A stretch of DNA of 64,000 nucleotides from Cloeon dipterum (lineage: Eukaryota; Arthropoda; Insecta; Ephemeroptera; Baetidae), in NCBI RefSeq assembly GCF_949628265.1, contig NC_088786.1:33873681-33937680 (forward strand). The letters are read 5' to 3'. This document shows, one piece after another, positions 12,701 through 21,502 of this stretch (positions are counted from its first letter, which is position 1; the number at the start of each line of letters is the position of its first letter). The notes beneath the pieces were generated by a model, which was given only the letters and a program-made list of their open reading frames with translations, searched no databases and was not told the origin of the DNA. A program made the position numbers and the translations under genes.

Positions 12701-15700
12701 TCCTGCAGTCACGCGGGATGGGTAGGGCGTCTCGCGGGACGGGTAGGGCGTCCTGCAGTCACGCGGGATGGGTAGGGCGTCTCGCGGGACGGGTATGGCG
12801 TCCTGCAGTCACGCGGGATGGGTAGGGCGTCCCGCGGGACGGGTATGGCGTCCTGCAGTCACGCGGGATGGGTAGGGCGTCTCGCGGGACGGGTATGGCG
12901 TCCTGCAGTCACGCGGGATGGGTAGGGCGTCTCGCGGGACGGGTAGGGCGTCCCGCAGTCACGCGGGACGGGTTTGGCGTCCTGCAGTCACGCGGGATGG
13001 GTAGGGCGTCTCGCGGGACGGGTATGGCGTCCTGCAGTCACGCGGGATGGGTAGGGCGTCTCGCGGGACGGGTATGGCATCCTGCAGTCACGCGGGATGG
13101 GTAGGGCGTCTCGCGGGACGGGTATGGCGTCCTGCAGTCACGCGGGATGGGTAGGGCGTCCCGCGGGACGGGTAGGGCGTCCTGCAGTCACGCGGGATGG
13201 GTAGGGCGTCTCGCGGGACGGGTATGGCGTCCTGCAGTCACGCGGGATGGGTAGGGCGTCCCGCGGGACGGGTAGGGCGTCCTGCAGTCACGCGGGATGG
13301 GTAGGGCGTCTCGCGGGACGGGTATGGCGTCCTGCAGTCACGCGGGATGGGTAGGGCGTCCCGCGGGACGGGTAGGGCGTCCTGCAGTCACGCGGGATGG
13401 GTAGGGCGTCTCGCGGGACGGGTAGGGCGTCCTGCAGTCACGCGGGATGGGTAGGGCGTCTCGCGGGACGGGTATGGCGTCCTGCAGTCACGCGGGATGG
13501 GTAGGGCGTCCCGCGGGACGGGTGGGGCGTCCTGCAGTCACGCGGGATGGGTAGGGCGTCTCGCGGGACGGGTATGGCGTCCTGCAGTCACGCGGGATGG
13601 GTAGGGCGTCTCGCGGGACGGGTAGGGCGTCCCGCAGTCACGCGGGACGGGTTTGGCGTCCTGCAGTCACGCGGGATGGGTAGGGCGTCTCGCGGGACGG
13701 GTATGGCGTCCTGCAGTCACGCGGGATGGGTAGGGCGTCCCGCGGGACGGGTAGGGCGTCCTGCAGTCACGCGGGATGGGTAGGGCGTCTCGCGGGACGG
13801 GTATGGCGTCCTGCAGTCACGCGGGATGGGTAGGGCGTCTCGCGGGACGGGTATGGCGTCCTGCAGTCACGCGGGACGGGTTTGGCGTCCTGCAGTCACG
13901 CGGGATGGGTAGGGCGTCTCGCGGGACGGGTATGGCGTCCTGCAGTCACGCGGGATGGGTAGGGCGTCTCGCGGGACGGGTATGGCGTCCTGCAGTCACG
14001 CGGGATGGGTAGGGCGTCTCGCGGGACGGGTATGGCGTCCTGCAGTCACGCGGGATGGGTAGGGCGTCTCGCGGGATGGGTTTGGCGTCCTGCAGTCACG
14101 CGGGATGGGTAGGGCGTCCCGCGGGACGGGTAGGGCGTCCTGCAGTCACGCGGGATGGGTAGGGCGTCTCGCGGGACGGGTAGGGCGTCCCGCAGTCACG
14201 CGGGACGGGTTTGGCGTCCTGCAGTCACGCGGGATGGGTAGGGCGTCCCGCGGGACGGGTAGGGCGTCCTGCAGTCACGCGGGATGGGTAGGGCGTCTCG
14301 CGGGACGGGTAGGGCGTCCTGCAGTCACGCGGGATGGGTAGGGCGTCTCGCGGGACGGGTATGGCGTCCTGCAGTCACGCGGGATGGGTAGGGCGTCTCG
14401 CGGGACGGGTAGGGCGTCCTGCAGTCACGTGGGATGGGTAGGGCGTCTCGCGGGACGGGTAGGGCGTCCTGCAGTCACGCGGGATGGGTAGGGCGTCTCG
14501 CGGGACGGGTAGGGCGTCCTGCAGTCACGCGGGATGGGTAGGGCGTCCCGCGGGACGGGTAGGGCGTCCTGCAGTCACGCGGGATGGGTAGGGCGTCTCG
14601 CGGGACGGGTATGGCGTCCTGCAGTCACGCGGGATGGGTAGGGCGTCTCGCGGGACGGGTTTGGCGTCCTGCAGTCACGCGGGATGGGTAGGGCGTCCCG
14701 CGGGACGGGTAGGGCGTCCTGCAGTCACGCGGGATGGGTAGGGCGTCTCGCGGGACGGGTATGGCGTCCTGCAGTCACGCGGGATGGGTAGGGCGTCTCG
14801 CGGGACGGGTATGGCGTCCTGCAGTCACGCGGGATGGGTAGGGCGTCCCGCGGGACGGGTAGGGCGTCCTGCAGTCACGCGGGATGGTAAGGGCGTCTCG
14901 CGGGACGGGTAGGGCGTCCTGCAGTCACGCGGGATGGGTAGGGCGTCTCGCGGGACGGGTATGGCGTCCTGCAGTCACGCGGGATGGGTAGGGCGTCTCG
15001 CGGGACGGGTATGGCGTCCTGCAGTCACGCGGGATGGGTAGGGCGTCCCGCGGGACGGGTAGGGCGTCCTGCAGTCACGCGGGACGGGTAGGGCGTCCTG
15101 CAGTCACGCGGGATGGGTAGGGCGTCTCGCGGGACGGGTAGGGCGTCCGGCAGTCACGCGGGATGGGTAGGGCGTCTCGCGGGACGGGTAGGGCGTCCTG
15201 CAGTCACGCGGGATGGGTAGGGCGTCTCGCGGGACGGGTATGGCGTCCTGCAGTCACGCGGGATGGGTAGGGCGTCCCGCGGGACGGGTAGGGCGTCCTG
15301 CAGTCACGCGGGATGGGTAGGGCGTCTCGCGGGACGGGTAGGGCGTCCTGCAGTCACGCGGGATGGGTAGGGCGTCTCGCGGGACGGGTATGGCGTCCTG
15401 CAGTCACGCGGGATGGGTAGGGCGTCTCGCGGGACGGGTATGGCGTCCTGCAGTCACGCGGGATGGGTAGGGCGTCTCGCGGGACGGGTAGGGCGTCCTG
15501 CAGTCACGCGGGATGGGTAGGGCGTCTCGCGGGACGGGTAGGGCGTCCTGCAGTCACGTGGGATGGGTAGGGCGTCTCGCGGGACGGGTATGGCATCCTG
15601 CAGTCACGCGGGATGGGTAGGGCGTCTCGCGGGACGGGTATGGCGTCCTGCAGTCACGCGGGATGGGTAGGGCGTCTCGCGGGACGGGTAGGGCGTCCTG

Positions 15701-15841
15701 CAGTCACGCGGGATGGGTAGGGCGTCTCGCGGGACGGGTAGGGCGTCCTGCAGTCACGCGGGATGGGTAGGGCGTCTCGCGGGACGGGTAGGGCGTCCTG
15801 CAGTCACGCGGGATGGGTAGGGCGTCTCGCGGGACGGGTAT
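9727..15841. repeat. 6.1-kb minisatellite, 50-bp composite unit
   Basis: About 120 tandem copies of a 50-bp unit made of two related submonomers. One is 21 bp (GGGATGGGTAGGGCGTCTCGC). The other is 29 bp: it begins GGGACGGGTAGGGCGTC and continues CTGCAGTCACGC. The 29-mer differs mainly by an extra block around GCAGTCAC. At the left edge (about 9830-10000) 29-mers follow one another without 21-mers, and the first units (9727-9830) are degenerate. From about 10000 the 21+29 alternation is nearly regular. Two sites vary between units: CGTC[T/C]CGC in the 21-mer and GGGT[AG/AT/TT]GGC in the 29-mer. Each unit carries about seven CpGs, a CTGCAG (PstI) site and six runs of GGG on the plus strand. Since 50 is not a multiple of three and most units carry TAG, no frame stays open for more than about 90 codons. 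The array is therefore non-coding. It ends abruptly in ACGGGTA before AT-rich DNA. Confidence 0.95.
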
Positions 15842-16170
15842 ATGTATAACGTTGTTGTAATTTCTGGGAATGGGCACGGCACTTTTTATAATATACCAAA
15901 AATTTAAAAAAATATCCTTTCTTTGAATAAATTAAGTGTTAAATCTAATATCAAGCCAATCACAACTACTACAACGTTATTGATGCATCATAAATTGAAT
16001 AAATGGGCTTCTTTTAGTGGACAAGTTGATCGGATCAAGAGCCACTTAAATGTGTGCCCGCAATTAAAAACCGGGCCAAATTTTTCAGAATGGCGTAATT
16101 TTTTGGATATCTTGATAGTTACATTTTTCCACTTTTTGGGTTCTTTGAACCTCCAAATCTTAGGTTCCAA

Positions 16171-16535
16171 CAATCAGAATTGCAAAAATTTCCTACCGTT
16201 AGACTCGCCTTGACCTCCACTAACAGCCCAAGTGTTTATGGGGAGCTTACCCTCATCCCCTCTCAACCCCATTGCTTCAATTTTAATAAAAAAATTAACC
16301 TGCTTCCATTTGCATCGACCTGGCTTCAAAACATTTAAAATCATCCTAAATTCCTACTGAATTACCACCCCGCCCATTCAACCAAAACTAAAAAAAATGT
16401 TTTTAATAAAATGTAAATTAATAAAATTATCCAGAGCTATGAAATGTCCGAAGGGTTTAAGAACCCCTAAACCCTTCAGCTGCTCAGGGGAGGTCAAGAC
16501 GAGTCTAACGGTGAAAAGATTTTGCAATTATGATG
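16171..16535. repeat. Inverted repeat flanking the minisatellite on the right
   Basis: The left arm (16171-16218) runs AATTGCAAAAATTTCC, then ACCGTTAGACTCG, then CTTGACCTCC. The right arm (16489-16535) is its reverse complement with a few changes: GGAGGTCAAGACGAGTCTAA, then CGGTGAAAAGATTTTGCAAT. The spacer is about 270 bp and AT-rich. The AAGACGAGTC-AACGG core is shared with the inverted repeat at 9418-9688, so similar sequences sit on both sides of the tandem array. No target duplication was recognised. Confidence 0.55.
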
Positions 16536-17299
16536 GTTAAAACCCGCGATATGGAGTTGAACGCAGAAATAATTAAATTTAAGCTTTGCCAAAAGAAAAC
16601 TATTTTGTTCTAAAACATTAAATAAATTGCGGTTTTGCGGTAATTTTGCGGTTACCGCAACTACGGTTTTGGTCAAGACCGATGCGGTTGTGGTGCGGTT
16701 GTGGTTTTTTATTTAAAAAAATGCGGTTACCATGGTAATGAAAATTGACACCGCACAGTGCTCTAGAAGACACGCAAGACAAACTGTCGAATTAATGGCT
16801 GAACTATGAATTTATTGCTGTCGAGATTTCAAATTCAAAATTTACAATTTCTTATCTTTATATTCTTGAAGACAATAACATTCCTTCAATTTGAAGCAAC
16901 CGTGACCAATTGTTATAAGTCGATCACCAAAAATGTAATTTTCGTCAGGCACAATTTGCAAATAAAATACAATTTAGATATACTTTGACATCAACTGCAT
17001 ATTTTTTTAAAAATAATCCTTTGAAGCATGGTTACTTTTTAAAGAAAATTGTTGCGGCACGAGTTCGTTCGTGAAATACTTTAGATAAGACAATTTTTTT
17101 CTTTGCATCAAGTAGTAGTGAATAAACACAAGCTAAAAATTGAAAATAAAATATAAATTGAAAGAGAAACCCAGACCATTCAACGACCAATATTGACCAT
17201 TTCTAGTAGAGCACCCGTGATTACAAAAAAGTTATTTTTTTTTAATTTAATCATTATTATTTAACTTACTTTTAATAAACTCATTTTTTAAATTTAATA
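16536..17299. other. AT-rich spacer with a degenerate GCGGTT repeat
   Basis: Between about 16630 and 16735 the words TGCGGTTTTG, TGCGGTTACC and TGCGGTTGTGG recur several times in loose tandem, including the near-palindrome GCGGTTACCGC. The rest is AT-rich, with no gene that I can support. Confidence 0.5.
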
Positions 17300-19270
17300 G
17301 AGCAGTTATTTGCGAGATTGGAGGTCGATTGGACGCGATTTTTCAGCGTGGAAATTTTTAGGTGGCAGTCATATTTGCTTAAAGTACTTGTTAATAGATG
17401 GTGAAATTCCAAATTTGAAGCTCGGGAATGGGGGCGTTCCCTATTTTTTCGGTATCTCAAAAATACCCGAAAAACGAATTGTGTCAATGAATTCTAAACT
17501 GCAACTCTTGACTGCATTGAGGTATCACCTTGAAATTTTCACTATCCAACCTAGTTTTTGATCCTGAACAAGTTTTGCATTTACAAAAAATTCGCAGGTC
17601 GAAGGTCAAGGTCACCTTTTGCGACCTTTTTTTGAAAATTCAAAATTAAGGGATGATAGCCCCCTACGATTTTTTTGGGGTTCAGGGCTGAAATGTAGCC
17701 CGTGAAATTCTGCACAAGTACACCAAGTTTCATAGGTGCAATCGCGATAGTTTTGCTGCAATTCGAATTTGAAGTTTGAAAACCTGCTCGAGGCCGCTTG
17801 ACCGCGCATGCACTTTGAGCGGCGAGTTTGCCTCTCGTTCTTCAAGTTGATTTTTTTCGCAATTCACTTGCTTAGAAACACCAAGAGGGCCTAGGGTAGA
17901 CCAAGGAAGGTCAAAATCGACCTTCAGGGTCTGTCCCTGACGTGACCCTGAGATACAAAATTTCAAAAATTTCCAATTTCATCGAACTTGGTGTCTTTTT
18001 ATAGGTTTTCACCACTGTACAGCTCAAATATACAGCCAAAACAGCCGAATGAAAATCCTGAAACCAGTTCTTGAAGTAATTGTGGTAGACATTCATCCAG
18101 ACGTGATGTGCAAAATGGTCAAAATTTTAAAATCTTAAATTTATGAAAAGATGCTTCTATTTTGCACACATGAAGTTCATAATATGTGTTGATAATAAAG
18201 GATCTTATGCTTAATACTATGAAAAAATGTTATTAAATGCACTGGCAAATAAGCTACTTTTAAAAACCAAAAATTTTTGTTTCCTTTCTTTTTCAAATTA
18301 AAAATTTTAAACATGTAATTTATTTGTTATTTGCTCAAAATAAATTTTTTCACTTTTTAAAAAAAAACAATCGTTTATTTTTAACACTCAATATGAACTT
18401 TGTGTGTACAAAACAGACGAATCATATCATAAATTAAAGATTTCAAAATTTGACCATTTTTAACGTCTGGATTTTTGGCTAGTACCCCAATTATTTCAAG
18501 AACCGGTTTCAGGATTGTAATTCGGCAGATTTGGCTGTATATTTGAGCTGTACTGTGGTGAAAACCTATAAAAAGACACCAAGTTCGATGAAATTGGAAA
18601 TTTTTGAAATTTTGTATCTCAGGGTCGCGTCAGGGACAGACCCTGAAGGTCGATTTTGACCTTCCTTGGTCTACCCTAGGCCCTCTTGGTGTTTCTAAGC
18701 AAGTGAATTGCGAAAAAAATCAACTTGAAGAACGAGAGGCAAACTCGCCGCTCAAAGTGCATGCGCGGTCAAGCGGCCTCGAGCAGGTTTTCAAACTTCA
18801 AATTCGAATTGCAGCAAAACTATCGCGATTGCACCTATGAAACTTGGTGTACTTGTGCAGAATTTCACGGGCTACATTTCAGCCCTGAACCCCAAAAAAA
18901 TCGTAGGGGGCTATCATCCCTTAATTTTGAATTTTCAAAAAAAGGTCGCAAAAGGTGACCTTGACCTTCGACCTGCGAATTTTTTGTAAATGCAAAACTT
19001 GTTCAGGATCAAAAACTAGGTTGGATAGTGAAAATTTCAAGGTGATACCTCAATGCAGTCAAGAGTTGCAGTTTAGAATTCATTGACACAATTCGTTTTT
19101 CGGGTATTTTTGAGATACCGAAAAAATAGGGAACGCCCCCATTCCCGAGCTTCAAATTTGGAATTTCACCATCTATTAACAAGTACTTTAAGCAAATATG
19201 ACTGCCACCTAAAAATTTCCACGCTGAAAAATCGCGTCCAATCGACCTCCAATCTCGCAAATAACTGCTC
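17300..19270. repeat. Giant palindrome, about 900-bp arms and 170-bp loop
   Basis: The left arm (17300-18200) begins GAGCAGTTATTTGCGAGATT. The right arm (18372-19270) ends with the reverse complement, AATCTCGCAAATAACTGCTC. The outer 715 bp (17300-18015 against 18555-19270) are the same length and nearly identical by eye; the one difference I found is T/C in the CCCTGACG[T/C]GACCC segment. From about 18016 inward to the loop the arms suddenly differ by many substitutions and small indels. Open frames of 60-90 codons occur as mirrored copies in both arms and have no recognisable domain. The outer ends abut AT-rich DNA, ...ATTTAATA on the left and AATAAATA... on the right. No certain target duplication is seen. 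It could be a foldback/TIR-type transposon or an inverted duplication. Confidence 0.9.
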
Positions 19271-19439
19271 AATAAATATTTATTTTTTAATTCAAATTAA
19301 AAGTTTATTTGGCTTTTAAATTAATTTCCCAAACTTATAGCATTGTTTTGAAAGAACAATAAAATCTGTCTTCATTTGGACATGCTTTTTTGCAATATTC
19401 ATTTCCCGCCTGTGGCTAAAATTAAATTTGGGTGCATTC

Positions 19440-19500
19440 GGCAGCACTCGTGATTGGTCAAAATAATTTAAATCGGCCAATCAGTTCCATTGTTTTCACT
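19440..19500 (+). promoter_or_regulatory. Probable promoter with two opposed CCAAT boxes
   Basis: TGATTGGTCA (about 19451-19460) is an inverted CCAAT box, and GGCCAATCAG about 25 bp downstream is a direct one. TCAGTT, a fair match to the arthropod initiator TCAGTY, follows at once; a second candidate, TCAGTC, lies near 19588. They precede a stretch with an ATG in good context followed by a strong donor (19722-19736). Opposed CCAAT boxes are known NF-Y sites in core promoters. Assignment as a promoter is inference. Confidence 0.5.
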
Positions 19501-19736
19501 TGAAAGTCTCAATTCACAGCTGGCATGCATTTAGTTTCCCGCGTATGGTTCTGTGGTTAAGTTCGTTATGCGTTTTCTCCGTCATTTTTCAGTCTTTTCA
19601 GCTGTGTTGTGTGCGTGAAATCAGTGCGATAGTGGTGTTATTAATGTGCCTCGAGGAGCCTAGTGTCGAATTGTCAACATTTCGGCGGCAGAAGCCCGGT
19701 TTCGGCATCGGAAACACAAACATGAAATTCGACCCG
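19500..19736 (+). CDS. First exon of an unidentified spliced gene (partial)
   Basis: The segment ends with ACAAACATGAAATTCGACCC, then G, then the strong donor GTAAGT at 19737. The ATG at 19722 has A at -3 and would give a coding start MKFDP. The same frame is open upstream and contains an earlier ATG (near 19544) followed by a hydrophobic, signal-like stretch, so the true start is uncertain. It lies just downstream of the CCAAT promoter. Downstream exons are not certain: candidates are 19899-20099 and 20213-20265. I do not recognise the gene. A long non-coding RNA with a chance ORF is an alternative. Confidence 0.4.
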
Positions 19737-19799
19737 GTAAGTTTAGTACAACTAACGTGTAGCCTGCGTGTAGCTTAGGAAAAATCGACCCGCTCACCC

Positions 19800-19822
19800 A
19801 AGTGACTCAAATAGAGTCACTT
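19800..19822. promoter_or_regulatory. Palindrome of two AP-1-like sites
   Basis: AAGTGACTC-AAATA-GAGTCACTT is a perfect 9-bp inverted repeat around a 5-base centre, about 65 bp inside the first intron of the 19.5-kb transcription unit. The left half carries TGACTCA and the right half its reverse complement minus one base. bZIP (AP-1/CNC) factors bind this type of site. Function is inferred. Confidence 0.35.
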
Positions 19823-19898
19823 GCGGCCCTAGTGTCTCTAATTGAGTACTTTTTCTCTGAGTGAATTCTGTCTAAATCGGTCATTTCCACTTTTCAAG

Positions 19899-20265
19899 GA
19901 TTTTTAGCGAAAACCGCAATGGACAGCAGCAGCCAGCACCTCCTGTGGCGTCTTGCCTGACCTTGGCACCAAGATCAAGGAGCAACGTGCTGAGCCGCAC
20001 TAACAAAACAGCACGTCCTGCTGGCCGGGCCGGGCCGAGATACGATTATTGTGCTTAAGCTGGCCGGCAGCTGGTCCTGCCACTCGGTCATGGTCAACGG
20101 TGAGTCAGCTGGTCGCTGGTCCGCCTACACTACGCTATTATAGTGTGGTCTAGTGACACTGGTGCATGTTGTGGTACTTATTTGCGGCTAATGACGTTCA
20201 CTTTGACCTTAGAATCGCCGAACTGGACACTGGACCGAATTGGGATGGAAAATTACATTAGAAAC
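19899..20265 (+). CDS. Candidate small exons of the 19.5-kb gene
   Basis: Two exon-like pieces follow the first exon. The first ends GTCATGGTCAACG at 20099 before the donor GTGAGT; its acceptor may be TTTTCAAG at 19891-19898. The second, 20213-20265, lies between TTTGACCTTAG and the strong donor GTAAGTTAT. Joining them keeps one frame open, giving a peptide such as MVNESPNWTLDRIGMENY from the ATG near 20089. In that frame the first piece has a TGA upstream (near 19994), so MKFDP cannot simply be joined to it. They may instead be UTR or non-coding exons. The family is not recognised. Confidence 0.25.
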
Positions 20266-20511
20266 GTAAGTTATATGAATGTGTTAAGTGCATAAACACT
20301 TATTTTTAATTTATTGTCATTACTGAAGTTTCCTGGGCGGCTTTTAGCTTTTTCCTTTCTTAGGAATGCGAACTATTTACATGCTCATGGTTTTATAAAT
20401 TATTTTCGTCCCAGAAAAATTACGTACCGCAATTTACATTATGATGATTGATAATTTAAACAAGATTATTCGCATCAATCTCTCAAATTCCCTTCTGAAT
20501 GAAGAGATAAA

Positions 20512-20776
20512 CAGCGGGGTCCAGATGTGCGATAAAATTGGTTCCCACTGCGCAGATCCAAGATGGCGTCTGAATGTGGGAAGCAAAAAGTTCTCACTGG
20601 ATTCCCGTACGAATGTCAAGAGTTTGTTTTTACGATCCAAAAGACACAATTAGTACAAGTAATGCAAATTACGTCACAAAACTTGGTTCTTTTCGTGCAT
20701 TTTCACGTGACCGTTTTTTCACGCCATACTCCACCGGACGCCATATCTGCGCATTGTACGAATCTGGACCCCGCTG
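20512..20776. mobile_element. hAT-like MITE (265 bp)
   Basis: The terminal inverted repeats are perfect over 15 bp: CAGCGGGGTCCAGAT at the left and ATCTGGACCCCGCTG at the right. Subterminal similarity continues (GCGCAGATCCAAGATGGCGT against its mirrored GACGCCATATCTGCGC). Flanks are GAGATAAA (20504-20511) and GACATAAA (20777-20784), an 8-bp target duplication with one mismatch. An 8-bp duplication and CAG-starting ends are typical of the hAT superfamily. It has no transposase. Confidence 0.75.
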
Positions 20777-21392
20777 GACATAAATGTGATTCCAATTATT
20801 TGCAAGATTCAAAACAGGCCTATTTTCTTGACCTACATTTATACGTCCATGCGTATAATAATATAATTCATCTTATTGTTAGTCAAAACTGCTTTGATTG
20901 CCTAAACATTGTATGTAGTATACAATACATTTTGCGTAGCGATGCAAAATATGCCAAAATATCGACCAGAAACTAATTTAGCAAAGTGTCTGTCTCTCAT
21001 CTCAGCCTTGACTTGCGACGGCTTAAGTCGAAATTGCTTTCATCGCCGCCCCACGGGGAATCACACGCGGTATTGTAATGTTTGTCAAGCTCCGTTAATT
21101 TAGTCTGTTTGTATCGTTACGACTCGGATCTCGCAGCGATGTAAACAACGCAACTTCGTGAAGTTGAAGGGAATTATTCACTTCTTGCAGCCACGAGGAA
21201 TAACAAGATGCAAGGGAATGCTCAATTAGCATAACGTAGTGTTGCAGAATTAAATGTACGGTCGAGCAGTCATGAAAACTATCTTGCTGTCAAAAATTTT
21301 TCAGCCTATGAAACCGAGAAACAGAACGCTGAATTTATTTCATGGTGAATAAATGACTAAATATTTTTGATATCATTCTATCGACCTTTTAT

Positions 21393-21494
21393 CAGGGGTT
21401 TTTGGCGCAAAATATGACTTTTTCGGTTTAAATTCGGAAAAAACTGGGTATTTTTTGGGTGCATTTTTAGTCATTGCAAAATTGGCGAACCTTG
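21393..21494 (-). mobile_element. hAT-type MITE, short copy (102 bp)
   Basis: The ends are CAGGGGTTTTTGGCGCAAAA at the left and ATTTTGCAATTGGCGAACCTTG-like at the right; the reverse complement of the right end starts CAAGGTTCGCCAATTTTGCA. Flanks CCTTTTAT (21385-21392) and CCTTTGAT (21495-21502) form an 8-bp target duplication with one mismatch. The right end (GGTGCATTTTTAGTCATTGC and on) matches the left end of the element at 63124-63509 in reverse, so the two are one family. This copy is much shorter, probably through internal deletion. Confidence 0.75.
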
Positions 21495-21502
21495 CCTTTG
21501 AT

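Noticed and set aside
9819..14341. Many repeated open frames of 60-91 codons (Arg/Gly/Ser/His-rich) in the tandem array
   Set aside because: They are translations of the 50-bp minisatellite. The unit is not a multiple of three, stops recur, and there are no splice sites or start contexts.
9727..15841. CRISPR array or telomere/centromere repeat
   Set aside because: Units are contiguous with no unique spacers, the genome is eukaryotic, and the motif is not the insect telomere repeat TTAGG. A centromeric role cannot be judged from one 6-kb array.
17281..19319. Mirrored open frames of 60-90 codons in the palindrome arms
   Set aside because: They appear only because the two arms are copies. There is no domain, no codon bias and no continuation into longer frames.
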